From positions 34,356-98,355 of the forward strand of contig NZ_JAIUKZ010000019.1 in the NCBI RefSeq assembly GCF_020165985.1: 64,000 nucleotides of DNA, read 5' to 3'. Below, one piece after another: positions 17,054 to 25,322 of the stretch. The notes beneath the pieces were generated by a model, which was given only the letters and a program-made list of their open reading frames with translations, did no database searches and was not told where the DNA came from. This DNA comes from Bacillus sp. RAR_GA_16 (GTDB lineage Bacteria; Bacillota; Bacilli; Bacillales; Guptibacillaceae). Every line of letters starts with the position of its first letter. The stretch's first letter is position 1. Made by a program: the position numbers and the translations under genes.

Positions 17054-17587
17054 ATGGCATTGATCGTTCTAGATGCAGGACATGGAGGAGATGATCCAGG
17101 CGCTACGGCAAACGGGTTGATTGAAAAAGATTTGACGCTCGATTTGGTACGACGGGTCGAGGACTTGTTGTCTTCAGAAGGCCACACGATTCTGATGACA
17201 CGACAGACAGATGTTTTTGTTGAACTTTCGGCGCGAGCTGATCTTGCGAACAGTGTGGGGGCTGATTACTTCGTATCGTTCCATCATAACGCTGGAGGTG
17301 GTACAGGATTTGAAAGTTACGTGTACCCTGGAACTAAAGGAAGCACTACTGGTGAGAAACAAGATGCGGTGCATAACATGATCACCACGTTTCTAGCAAG
17401 GTATGGCGTACGTGACCGCGGTAAGAAGGAAGCTGATTTTGCGGTGTTACGTGAAACACAGATGTCGGCCCTCTTACTAGAAAATCTGTTTGTAGATACG
17501 ACAACCGACGCTGCTCTATTGAAAAAATCACTCTTTCTAAACGGGTTAGCAGAAGCCATCGCAGCAGGTATTTTGTCTGTATCTTAA
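17054..17587 (+). CDS. N-acetylmuramoyl-L-alanine amidase (Amidase_3), endolysin-like
   Basis: 177 aa from the ATG at 17054 (AAGGAGG nine bases upstream; a GTG at 17048 is too close). Zinc-amidase motifs are complete: LDAGHGGDDPGA near the N-terminus, the catalytic glutamate in GLIEKDLTLD, FVSFHHNAGGG, and LLLENLFVDT. The enzyme cuts the bond between muramic acid and the peptide stem of peptidoglycan. It lacks a signal peptide and a cell-wall-binding domain, so it should stay in the cytoplasm until a pore opens. That fits a lysis gene controlled by the sigma pair and LexA. The nearest relatives by layout are CwlC-type and phage enzymes. Confidence 0.9.
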   Translation: MALIVLDAGHGGDDPGATANGLIEKDLTLDLVRRVEDLLSSEGHTILMTRQTDVFVELSARADLANSVGADYFVSFHHNAGGGTGFESYVYPGTKGSTTGEKQDAVHNMITTFLARYGVRDRGKKEADFAVLRETQMSALLLENLFVDTTTDAALLKKSLFLNGLAEAIAAGILSVS

Positions 17588-17604
17588 TTTTTTTGTGAAT
17601 AAAA

Positions 17605-17616
17605 GAACATACGTTC
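17605..17616 (+). promoter_or_regulatory. LexA box immediately before the 768-aa gene
   Basis: GAACATACGTTC, an exact GAAC-N4-GTTC match, lies between the amidase stop and the next start. TTGTGA (17593-17598) and CTTAAT (17616-17621), 17 bp apart, could be -35/-10 elements with the box in the spacer. That would give a nearly leaderless transcript. Confidence 0.65.
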
Positions 17617-17631
17617 TTAATGGGTTATTAT

Positions 17632-19938
17632 ATGAAACGATTAATTGGAGATGATCATGTGGATGAGATGGTATTAAGAGTACAACAATGGGTGAACCTT
17701 CATTACAGCTGGCACCCTCAATACGAGGTCATAGATGAAAATGGTAAGACTGGATGGAGTACGATGTATGCCTTAACGAGAGCACTTCAAATCGAGTTAG
17801 GAATCACGAAACTTTTCGATAACTTTGGCGACGGCACTGCGAGTGCATACAAACAATGGGGAGAATTGGAACTAGGTAACATTCCTGATGATGACAAAGG
17901 AACAAACATCGTTACTATTTTACAAGGAGGTATGTATTGTAAAGGTTATGGACCCGGCGGTTTCACTGGTACGTTTGGGGAAGGTACCAAAGCAGCCGTG
18001 ATCAAATTGCAAACTGATGCAGGACTGCCAATTCGTGATGGAAGAGTTTATGATTATATTTTCAGAGCCTTCTTAACGATGGATGCATTTGTCTTAACAC
18101 CAGGTGGAGACGAGCGCATCAGGAAGATGCAGAGAGACTTAAACTATAATTATTATACGACTTCAGGTGTCCAACCATCAGATGGCCATTACCAAAGAGG
18201 AACCAACCGTGCTTTGATCTATGGTATTCAAACGGAAGAGGGAATTGCACCTTGGTATCAAACAGGAGCTGTTGGTCCTTCAACTCGCAATGGTTTGCCA
18301 ACTTTAAACACAGGGGTTCAGGGAAATTTCGTTAAGCTCTTCCAATATGCACTGTATGTTAATAACTTTGATCCAGGTGCTTTTGATGGTATTTATGGTC
18401 AGGGAGTTAAAAATACTGTTATTGATTTTCAAAACTTTGTTGGCCTTACTGCTGATGGTATCGCTGGGAAACAGACTTGGTTTTCTGCACTAGTCAGTAC
18501 AGGAGATTCCACTCGTAAAGGTACAGCATGTGATTGTGTAACAGAAATCACTCCTCCCCGGGCTCAAGCATTGAAAAATGCTGGTTATGAAATTGTAGGG
18601 CGTTATTTAAGCAATGCAAAGAATTCTAACCTAAACAAAGAAATTCAAATAGGTGAATTAGAAAATATATTTGATGCAGGCTTGAAAGTTTTTCCGATTT
18701 ATCAAACAGATGGTTCTGAATTTTCTTATTTTGGTTCTAATCAAGGTGAAATTGATGCAGAGTTAGCTTATAAGGCAGCTAGAAAACATGGTTTTAAAAA
18801 GAATACAATCATTTACTTTGCAGTAGATTTTGATGCTCTAGGTTATCAAATTGACGATAATATTATGAATCATTTTAAAAGCATCAATATAGCAATGGAA
18901 AGAATGGGTGGCTTCTACAAAGTAGGTGTATATGGACCGAGAAGTGTATGTTCAAGCGTGTCAGAGGTCGGATTAGCGACAACTAGTTTTGTAAGTGGTA
19001 TGTCTACCGGTTTTAGTGGCAATCTTGGATATCCACTGCCGGAAAACTGGGCTTTCGATCAAATCTCAACCATAAGCGTAGGATCCGGTGATGGTTATAT
19101 TGAAATAGACAATAACATAGCTTCAGGAAGAGATATTGGACAACAGTTGTCGCAACCTTTAAATGAGAGAAATGATAACTTTTTCTCCCAACTAGATACG
19201 ATTTATTCAATTGCATTAGAAAATGATTATTCCATTTCTGAGGCGAACCTCGTTACACTGCAATATTTACGAGAGAAGATTTATAATGGTGCGCTATGGG
19301 ATCCATTAGCTGGTCCTATCCAGCAAGAATTTATTGATCTTGTAAATGAAAAAGTAAATGCTCCAGTAGAAGAGATTTATGATCCTTTAAGCTTAGAGGC
19401 TGTAGGAGTTGAACATTTTGCTGCAACTTTAAATAGTGTTATAGCCTTGAATGGTTCGCAGCTTTCTGATTTTGGTGGATGGGCAGGTGATTTGATTACT
19501 GCTATGGGAGATGCCCTTGAATTAGTAGATGATAATAAGTTCTATTCCATTTATGAAGCAGCAACGAGCCGTATAGGTTCGTATAAAGGGTCGTTCTCGT
19601 TCACAGATCTACTTGGAGATGTAGATGGATTAAATATTGGCCATGAGCTAATTAAAAGTGGCAATTCGCTACGTTTACCAGATGTTATAAAAGATTATTA
19701 TGCAAATTCTTATCAAAATCGTTATTCACTGTTTTTTAAGAACAGATTCGATTTTGATATTGAAACTTTGTATAACCAGGTGGATATGTTATTAAATAGT
19801 ACAGAGCCTCTGCTGACAGCCCAAAGAGTTTTATTTATCGCTAAATTCGGACCGTTTACTTATACAAGAAGTGAAGGAGAAGAAATGGCGCGGGCATTTA
19901 CAGACCTAATAATGGAAAAGGTAAATGCAGAAAAGTAA
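17632..19938 (+). CDS. Peptidoglycan-binding/DUF1906 glycoside-hydrolase-like protein
   Basis: 768 aa from the ATG at 17632; an in-frame ATG at 17620 abuts the LexA box, and neither has a good ribosome site. Residues ~1-300 contain peptidoglycan-binding repeats, clearest in YALYVNNFDPGAFDGIYGQG plus VGLTADGIAGKQTWF. Residues ~305-510 are a DUF1906 (Rv2525c-like) TIM-barrel domain: PRAQALKNAGYEIVGRYLSN, IIYFAVDFDALG, KVGVYGPRSVC, NWAFDQIS. The C-terminal 250 residues are acidic-aromatic and unassigned. No signal peptide. It probably binds or cuts cell wall once released. Own SOS box plus size make it a candidate bacteriocin or lysis effector. Confidence 0.75.
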   Translation: MKRLIGDDHVDEMVLRVQQWVNLHYSWHPQYEVIDENGKTGWSTMYALTRALQIELGITKLFDNFGDGTASAYKQWGELELGNIPDDDKGTNIVTILQGGMYCKGYGPGGFTGTFGEGTKAAVIKLQTDAGLPIRDGRVYDYIFRAFLTMDAFVLTPGGDERIRKMQRDLNYNYYTTSGVQPSDGHYQRGTNRALIYGIQTEEGIAPWYQTGAVGPSTRNGLPTLNTGVQGNFVKLFQYALYVNNFDPGAFDGIYGQGVKNTVIDFQNFVGLTADGIAGKQTWFSALVSTGDSTRKGTACDCVTEITPPRAQALKNAGYEIVGRYLSNAKNSNLNKEIQIGELENIFDAGLKVFPIYQTDGSEFSYFGSNQGEIDAELAYKAARKHGFKKNTIIYFAVDFDALGYQIDDNIMNHFKSINIAMERMGGFYKVGVYGPRSVCSSVSEVGLATTSFVSGMSTGFSGNLGYPLPENWAFDQISTISVGSGDGYIEIDNNIASGRDIGQQLSQPLNERNDNFFSQLDTIYSIALENDYSISEANLVTLQYLREKIYNGALWDPLAGPIQQEFIDLVNEKVNAPVEEIYDPLSLEAVGVEHFAATLNSVIALNGSQLSDFGGWAGDLITAMGDALELVDDNKFYSIYEAATSRIGSYKGSFSFTDLLGDVDGLNIGHELIKSGNSLRLPDVIKDYYANSYQNRYSLFFKNRFDFDIETLYNQVDMLLNSTEPLLTAQRVLFIAKFGPFTYTRSEGEEMARAFTDLIMEKVNAEK

Positions 19939-19975
19939 CAACAATTGAGCAAGAGGAGGACAAATTCTTCTCTTC

Positions 19976-20530
19976 TCAGTAATAAATATAGTACTGATCA
20001 CCATTTTCGAAAAATATTTTTTTTGTTTCCTTTTCAATGTAATAGTCATTAGATTTCAAGTCTTTACTTACCGACGATATATCGGTCAAATCAGATACTG
20101 TAACCTTACGATAAGAAAAATAACCTGATTTTTCATAGAAGGTTATTTGATTTCTTCCGGAATCTGGTTTTTGGTATTCTATCCCTACCATTATAGGCTT
20201 TGGTAAGTCAGTCGATTTTAGTCTGTAATATTCAGATTGATTAAAGACATAATTGTATGAAAATGAAAGCATACTAATGAAAATAATGCAGAAAATAATA
20301 ATTCCTTCCGTTTGTTTTGATCTTGTTTTTTGAAAAATTCTGTTAAAAGAAACAATGAGTAATCCGATCGATATGATATTGAAAATTGGGAACCAAACAT
20401 TTTCAGGAACAGTGTTTAAAAAGATATACTCTTCTCTTCTCATGGAGAAAATAAAAATCACGTAAAGTAGAAGGCATGCCTTCCATACATTTTTTTTCGA
20501 CGTTTTGTTCGGAACACTATCATGAAACAA
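19976..20530 (-). CDS. Three-helix membrane protein, candidate immunity protein
   Basis: 184 aa, TTG start with AAAGGA nine bases upstream. Three membrane segments lie at ~15-30 (ACLLLYVIFIFSM), ~45-62 (VWFPIFNIISIGLLIVSF) and ~76-92 (IIIFCIIFISMLSFSYNYVF), followed by an ~85-residue extracytoplasmic domain (MVGIEYQKPDSGRNQITFYE, NGDQYYIYY). It has no family I recognise. It is the only minus-strand gene inside the SOS cassette, between the large cell-wall protein and the 183-aa protein, and has no LexA box. A constitutively made membrane protein placed like this would fit an immunity role. That is inference from position only. Confidence 0.55.
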   Translation of the reverse strand: MFHDSVPNKTSKKNVWKACLLLYVIFIFSMRREEYIFLNTVPENVWFPIFNIISIGLLIVSFNRIFQKTRSKQTEGIIIFCIIFISMLSFSYNYVFNQSEYYRLKSTDLPKPIMVGIEYQKPDSGRNQITFYEKSGYFSYRKVTVSDLTDISSVSKDLKSNDYYIEKETKKIFFENGDQYYIYY

Positions 20531-20550
20531 AATCGCTCATTCCTTTGCAG

Positions 20551-20570
20551 AAGGGAGGGGTTCCTCCCTT
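20551..20570. other. Hairpin in the leader of the membrane-protein gene
   Basis: AAGGGAGG (20551-20558) and CCTCCCTT (20563-20570) form a perfect stem with a four-base loop, 21 bp upstream of the TTG start on the minus strand. Followed by no T-run on that strand; on the plus strand the T content is also low. It may shield the ribosome site or end antisense transcription. The 20571-20959 gap has no other gene I can support. Confidence 0.35.
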
Positions 20571-20896
20571 TGGATTAAAAAATTATATTTAATATCATTA
20601 AATTATATCATAATATCAATTTTCTGATTCACAGAATAGGATTAACTGGTCTTGTATAAAACGACCTGAACTCACAATCACGAGGTGTTCTGAGGATTAT
20701 AGGTTAAATATTATTCCCACTGGTTTGTTGAAAAACTCCGATAAAAGGTTGTCAAAAACGAACTAATTTCCCATTTATTATAATAACAAAAAGGGGGGAG
20801 AATTTATCAAACGTTACATCTGAGTTAAAAGGATAGTCTTTTAATCTAGTGCTAAATATCCTTATATGGCTTAGATTAATTTTTTGGACTTCATAA

Positions 20897-20908
20897 GAAC
20901 GTATGTTC
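20897..20908 (+). promoter_or_regulatory. LexA box upstream of the 183-aa gene
   Basis: GAACGTATGTTC, exact GAAC-N4-GTTC, lies 58 bp before the gene start, the same distance as the box before the sigma gene. A TATAAT at 20936-20941 lies downstream of it without a matching -35. Confidence 0.75.
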
Positions 20909-20965
20909 TCTAAACTGTTAGGTAAATAATTTGTTTATAATCTAAAAGAAGAAGGAGTTTTGATT

Positions 20966-21517
20966 ATGCCATATCAACCTTATATCTATCATGGAAGTAA
21001 TTGGACATTTAAAAAGGATGGACAGACGGCCACAATTCGTAACGGTGAAATTCTTTTTTATCAAACTACTTTATCAACACTACGAGCAAAATTCTTAATG
21101 TGGGATGGTAAGTGGGAAAATATAGAGCCTTATATTCAGAATTCATCTACACCTAATCTTGATACTCGATATAAACTATATACCGAAGAGAGTGGAGAAA
21201 GCCCAGGATTTATTCAACATATCACTAGCTTCAACTGTGATCAGTACGGGCTATGCGCGTATGGCGGTTCGAAGTATACAAATATTCGACACGATGCTTC
21301 ATATTATGAAAATGGAACTACCTATAAAGGTACCATTCCTGCAGGGAGCTCCCTTGCTATCGGATCAAAGCAAGGTTATACCTACGGGTTTGACCAAAGT
21401 TTAATTCGAATCTATGGTTTTTGGTTTCCGAATGGTAAATGGCAAGAAACATATGGCGCATTCGCAAGATGTTGGGCTGATAGAGCCGTAGAGAATACCA
21501 CTCTCAATACTTTTTAA
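20966..21517 (+). CDS. Unknown 183-aa SOS-linked protein, bacteriocin candidate
   Basis: Starts at the ATG at 20966 with AAGGAG eight bases upstream. It is aromatic- and glycine-rich (YQPYIYHGSNWTFKKDG, IRIYGFWFPNGKWQETYG), lacks signal peptide and membrane helices, and has few cysteines (FNCDQYGLC, ARCWAD). I recognise no domain; the composition suggests a beta-rich extracellular fold. Its own LexA box, strong terminator and position after lysis-type genes suggest a product made on DNA damage and released when cells lyse. Bacteriocin is the working idea; a structural or host-interaction role is equally open. Confidence 0.6.
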   Translation: MPYQPYIYHGSNWTFKKDGQTATIRNGEILFYQTTLSTLRAKFLMWDGKWENIEPYIQNSSTPNLDTRYKLYTEESGESPGFIQHITSFNCDQYGLCAYGGSKYTNIRHDASYYENGTTYKGTIPAGSSLAIGSKQGYTYGFDQSLIRIYGFWFPNGKWQETYGAFARCWADRAVENTTLNTF

Positions 21518-21564
21518 TAAACGAACGAGTAAGATGTTTTGACTGCAATTTAAAGAGGCAAAGG

Positions 21565-21596
21565 GTGCTCAGAATATATGATTATATTCTGAGCAC
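21565..21596 (+). terminator. Terminator of the 183-aa gene
   Basis: GTGCTCAGAATATA (21565-21578) and TATATTCTGAGCAC (21583-21596) form a perfect 14-bp stem with a TGAT loop. The tail TTATCTATGACTTTTTG is T-rich but broken. It lies 48 bp after the stop. Confidence 0.75.
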
Positions 21597-21598
21597 TT

Positions 21599-21708
21599 AT
21601 CTATGACTTTTTGATTTTTTTACTCTATGACTCTAGGATAAATACTCAAAAGGAGGCTAATTAGAACGAGGAGAGAGTCGTATGGATTCACTCAATCTAA
21701 AACAATAA
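21599..21708 (+). repeat. Copy A of a duplicated promoter/leader region, with an 8-codon truncated frame
   Basis: From 21599 to the ATG at 21682-21684 the sequence aligns without gaps to 37893-37978, the leader of the 136-aa plasmid gene. Shared blocks are ATCTATGACT, GATTTTTT and a perfect 15-mer TATGACTCTAGGATA (21626-21640). After the start codon both read Met-Asp-Ser-Leu-Asn, but here the frame ends after eight codons (TAA at 21706-21708). A further TCTATGACT lies at about 21735. So this is a remnant or regulatory copy of the gene start at 37976, on the left side of the catabolic cluster. Confidence 0.65.
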
Positions 21709-21762
21709 ACAAAAAATTTCGTGAATTTTTTAAGTCTATGACTGTATGGAGCTTTTAAAAAA

Positions 21763-21783
21763 TAGCCCCCTATGTGGGAGCTA
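21763..21783 (-). terminator. Terminator of the catabolic/TRAP cluster
   Basis: TAGCCCCC (21763-21770) pairs with the TGGGAGCTA side (21775-21783); read on the minus strand the stem is followed by TATTTTTT. It lies 50 bp beyond the dctM stop, the last gene of the cluster. Confidence 0.7.
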
Positions 21784-21832
21784 CTTTAATTCATTTAAAC
21801 GGACTGTAGTTTCCCATATATTAATTTTTAAT

Positions 21833-23113
21833 TTATAGCCCAAACCAATTCGGTATAAGCAATACCGCACCCTCCCAATATGTAATGACGAATAATATAA
21901 GGATTCCCATGATTAAAAACGGCATTGTTGCTTTTACTAATTTTTCAAATCGTACTTCAGCTATAGAGGATACGATGAATAGACCTGTTCCTACCGGAGG
22001 TGTTAACAAACCAATTGTTAAGTTAATACAAATGATCACGCCAAAATGAATCGGATCGATTTCAAATGCTGTTAGAAGAGGCATAAATACCGGCACTAGA
22101 ATAATTAATGCCGCAATCCCATCTAACACAGCTCCTAGTAACAATAATAGTATGTTAACAAGGAATAAAAATACGAAAGGATTATCAGATAAGCTTGTCA
22201 TTGCAGTAACTACCATCTGCGGAATCTGTTCAAAAGCAATCATCCAGCCAAAAATGTTGGCCATTGCGATTAAGAACGTTACCGTAGCAGTGGCTATCAC
22301 GGTGTTGATTAATATTCCAGGTATCTTATTAAACGTTAGCTCTCGATAAAGTAAAGATCCCACTAGAAAAGCAACTACTGATGCAATGGCTGCTGACTCT
22401 GTAGCTGTGAAAGCCCCACTTAAAATTCCTGCAATAATAATAAATGGCACGAGAAGGGCTGGAAGTACGCTAAAGGTACTTTTTAAAATTTCTTTACCGG
22501 AGGCTTTTTTTGTTTTTTGAAAGTTATATTTGTAGCCAATAAACGCAATGAGGGATATAAAGCCGATTCCATAGAGAATGCCTGGAATGATCCCCGCCAT
22601 AAAAAGCCCTCCGATTGAAGTACCTGAGAGAGTACCGTAAATAATAAAGATCATACTTGGTGGGATGATAGGGGCTACGATGGAAGAAGCAAGCGTAAGG
22701 GCAGATGAAAACTCTTTCGTATACCCCTCTTTTTCCATCTCAGGAACCATCACTTTACTCATCATAGCTGCCTGAGCATTTGCTGATCCTAGAATGGATG
22801 CTAAAAACATATTTGCCACAACCGTTACATAAGCAAGCCCTCCTCTTACATGACCGAAAAGGACTCTAGAAAAGGTGACAAGCCGTTTGGTTATTCCTCC
22901 CCCATTCATTAGTTCTCCTGCAAGCATAAACAAAGGAATTGCCAACAATCCAAAGTTATCAAGCCCCGAATACAAACGCATCGGTGTTGATTCAAGAAGC
23001 ATCGTATTTCCTACGAGGAAAAAATAAAGAATGGTTGTGATACCGAGCACGAGTGAAATTGGAATCGCCATGAAAAGGAGAACGAAAAATATGATCACAA
23101 CTAATAGAGTCAT
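21833..23113 (-). CDS. dctM: TRAP transporter large membrane subunit
   Basis: 426 aa, a polytopic membrane protein of the DctM/SiaM family with about 11-12 hydrophobic segments. Typical family stretches are AIPLFMLAGELMNGGGITKRL, GGLAYVTVVANMFLASILGS, ANAQAAMMSKVMVPEMEKEGY and PPSMIFIIYGTLSGTSIGGLF. It forms the Na+-driven transport channel with DctQ. Start overlaps the dctQ stop (ATGA). As the downstream end of an anthranilate-type catabolic cluster, the TRAP system probably imports the aromatic acid substrate or an intermediate; the actual substrate cannot be read from sequence. Confidence 0.9.
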   Translation of the reverse strand: MTLLVVIIFFVLLFMAIPISLVLGITTILYFFLVGNTMLLESTPMRLYSGLDNFGLLAIPLFMLAGELMNGGGITKRLVTFSRVLFGHVRGGLAYVTVVANMFLASILGSANAQAAMMSKVMVPEMEKEGYTKEFSSALTLASSIVAPIIPPSMIFIIYGTLSGTSIGGLFMAGIIPGILYGIGFISLIAFIGYKYNFQKTKKASGKEILKSTFSVLPALLVPFIIIAGILSGAFTATESAAIASVVAFLVGSLLYRELTFNKIPGILINTVIATATVTFLIAMANIFGWMIAFEQIPQMVVTAMTSLSDNPFVFLFLVNILLLLLGAVLDGIAALIILVPVFMPLLTAFEIDPIHFGVIICINLTIGLLTPPVGTGLFIVSSIAEVRFEKLVKATMPFLIMGILILFVITYWEGAVLLIPNWFGL

Positions 23114-23589
23114 AGTTCACCTTCCTTTTTTACGATGTCAACTAGATTAGAGAGTAAATGAATTGCCGAAAACGATAGCCCAAGTGGTACAGCGAGATAC
23201 GGGATCCACATCGGCAACAACATCGCAGTGGATTTCTGAAAGGCAACGCTCGGAGAAGTTATCCATATGAAGCTATAAAAGATCAATAATACGAGAAAAA
23301 GGAGCATAATAATATGCCCTGAAATCAATATGCTTTTCTTTATTTTAAGTGGAGCATAATCTAAAATAATCGTAACTGCAGCTTGAGACTTATATTTAAG
23401 CCCCAGGCTACCTCCTATAAAACTAATCCAGATTAAGAGAAAAACAGATACTTCACCAGCCCAAGACAACGGCGCATTCAATACATATCGGAAAGCAACC
23501 GCAAGAGTGACGATGATGGCCATCGAAAGCATTAGGATAATCGAAATGCTTTTCTCTATTTTAGATATGCCATGACTAATAAGGTTCAT
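23110..23589 (-). CDS. dctQ: TRAP transporter small membrane subunit
   Basis: 159 aa with four membrane helices; the segment FRYVLNAPLSWAGEVSVFLLIW is the hallmark of DctQ proteins. It pairs with DctM, which overlaps it by four bases. AAGGGGGC lies before the ATG. Gene order P-Q-M is standard. Confidence 0.9.
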   Translation of the reverse strand: MNLISHGISKIEKSISIILMLSMAIIVTLAVAFRYVLNAPLSWAGEVSVFLLIWISFIGGSLGLKYKSQAAVTIILDYAPLKIKKSILISGHIIMLLFLVLLIFYSFIWITSPSVAFQKSTAMLLPMWIPYLAVPLGLSFSAIHLLSNLVDIVKKEGEL

Positions 23590-23612
23590 CTTTGTGCCCC
23601 CTTCCCCGTTAC

Positions 23613-24638
23613 CTATTCGCGAAACGTATCGATGAATTCTTGAATCAATGGATCCGTTGGTCCATATTTTTCGTCAAACTTCTTCATCTGTTCTTCAAAT
23701 ACAGAGGAGTCTAGTTCGTAAATGTTCATGCCGTTATCTTTCAGTTCTTGCTTAAACTCTTCTTCTTGTCCTGCTCGAGTTGTTGCGGCAAATTCCGCGG
23801 CAGCTGCGATAGACTCTTTGATAATCTGCTGATCTTCTTCAGACATGCCTTCAAAAGTCGATTTATTTACGATTGCGACAGAAGGCCATACCATATGATT
23901 AGTTACAGCTCCATGATCAACGACTTCATAATACTTATTCGTAATCGCTGCATCGAGGTCCATATCCATCCCATCAATTACGCCTGTTTGAACAGCTGAA
24001 TATACTTCTGGCAAAGGCAGTCCTTCAGTAGAGGCTCCAGTAGACTTATAGAAATCTTGCATTGGTGGGCTTGGTGTAACGCGAAGCTTTAATCCATCCA
24101 TATCGGCAGTGGACTTCACCTCTTTATCTTTAAATAGCATGACACGCTGACCTGCGAAGAGATAATCAAGTCCTACCAATCCTTGCTGATCCAACGTACC
24201 TAGTATTTTCTTAGCAACCTCTGAATCTCTCGCATCATTGGCTTCGTTTAGATCTTCAAACGCATATGGGGTAAACCATGCGGCAAAAGATGGTTCGCGT
24301 GAACTCATATAAGCTGCAGTAATGAAACCAAAATCAACGGACCCCGCAGCAATTTGCTCCACCATGTCTGCCTCACTGCCCAGTTGACTGGAAGGATAGA
24401 TCTCCATTTTCATTCTTCCATCTGAACGCGTTTCAAGTTCTTCTTTGAACTGTTCGGCAGCTTTATGCCACATATGTGTTGGTGGCGTGATATGGGCTAA
24501 TTTGAAATTATATGTTTTATCAGATCCTTCTCCAGAAGAAGCAGTACCTGCCGACTCAGAATTGTTACATCCAGCTAATGAGAAGATCATCAGCGATAGT
24601 GACAGAAGAAATACACTCCAGTTTCTTATCTTTTTCAT
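23613..24638 (-). CDS. dctP: TRAP transporter substrate-binding lipoprotein
   Basis: 341 aa. Residues 1-23 form a lipoprotein signal peptide ending in the lipobox SLAGC with Cys24. The mature protein is a DctP/SBP family binding protein: FKLAHITPPTHMWHKAAEQF, YPSSQLGSEADMVEQI, LKLRVTPSPPMQDFYKSTGA, where the conserved arginine in LRVTPSP-type motifs usually pairs with a substrate carboxylate. That suits an aromatic acid such as anthranilate, by inference. GGGGGG lies before the ATG and a cre-like site 43 bp upstream, so the transporter may have its own glucose-repressed promoter. Confidence 0.9.
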   Translation of the reverse strand: MKKIRNWSVFLLSLSLMIFSLAGCNNSESAGTASSGEGSDKTYNFKLAHITPPTHMWHKAAEQFKEELETRSDGRMKMEIYPSSQLGSEADMVEQIAAGSVDFGFITAAYMSSREPSFAAWFTPYAFEDLNEANDARDSEVAKKILGTLDQQGLVGLDYLFAGQRVMLFKDKEVKSTADMDGLKLRVTPSPPMQDFYKSTGASTEGLPLPEVYSAVQTGVIDGMDMDLDAAITNKYYEVVDHGAVTNHMVWPSVAIVNKSTFEGMSEEDQQIIKESIAAAAEFAATTRAGQEEEFKQELKDNGMNIYELDSSVFEEQMKKFDEKYGPTDPLIQEFIDTFRE

Positions 24639-24680
24639 TTAATTTCCCCCCGGATAATAGTGTGAGAAACATCAATAAAG

Positions 24681-24694
24681 ATAAAGCGTTTTCA
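24681..24694 (-). promoter_or_regulatory. cre-like CcpA site upstream of dctP
   Basis: On the minus strand TGAAAACGCTTTAT matches 12 of 14 positions of the cre consensus TGWNANCGNTNWCA. It lies between the FAD synthetase gene and dctP. Would put uptake under carbon catabolite control. Confidence 0.45.
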
Positions 24695-24713
24695 AAATTG
24701 TTTGTGGAGCTGG

Positions 24714-25286
24714 CTATCCCGTATAGGTGCTACTTAACTGCTTCCGATTATTATTGAAAGAAGACCAATCTAATAGCGTTAAAGCTTCCTTAAACCTTCC
24801 GTGAGACAAGAGATTTCTAATTCTGGTTGAGGAGATAACGTCTCCGTTTGGACAGCAAACGGGTTTAGTAGGTTTTACATTAAAATGCTTGGCTAAAAGG
24901 TCTATATCCCCAGCTCGGTTTTTCCCGAAACGAAAGTCCATTCCTACATGGATTTCTAAAGGATTGAATCGCCGTAGCGTATCAATAAACCATTTTGAAG
25001 TTCTATTGATGTAGCATTCATTAAAACTTGCTATGACTACTTGGTCGACACCTAACGTCTCGAGATACATTAACTTTTCTTCTATTGAGGTTAATACCTT
25101 TGCATTTTGAAAATAGTGTCTTGGGGGAGGATCAAAGGTATAAACAAGGCTAGAGACTCCTAACTCCCTTGCTCTATCCACTGCATGAGAGATGACAGTT
25201 TGATGTCCTCGATGAACACCATCAAAAGCTCCTATCGAAACAACTGAGCCTAAAAACATGGGACCTTGATCAACATGCACTTCCAC
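24714..25286 (-). CDS. Stand-alone FAD synthetase (FMN adenylyltransferase domain)
   Basis: 190 aa, GTG start with AGGGGAGTG upstream. It corresponds to the N-terminal adenylyltransferase half of RibF: GAFDGVHRGHQTVI with the nucleotidyl HxGH-type motif, YTFDPPPRHYF, VGMDFRFGKNRAGD and the ISSTRIRNLL motif are all present. The riboflavin kinase half is missing, and the protein ends about where it would begin. It should make FAD from FMN and ATP. In an operon with an FAD-dependent hydroxylase and a flavin reductase it probably raises the local FAD supply. Confidence 0.8.
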   Translation of the reverse strand: MEVHVDQGPMFLGSVVSIGAFDGVHRGHQTVISHAVDRARELGVSSLVYTFDPPPRHYFQNAKVLTSIEEKLMYLETLGVDQVVIASFNECYINRTSKWFIDTLRRFNPLEIHVGMDFRFGKNRAGDIDLLAKHFNVKPTKPVCCPNGDVISSTRIRNLLSHGRFKEALTLLDWSSFNNNRKQLSSTYTG

Positions 25287-25322
25287 CGTTTCACTCCCCT
25301 TCTTTGTTTAGTCGGACTATGA

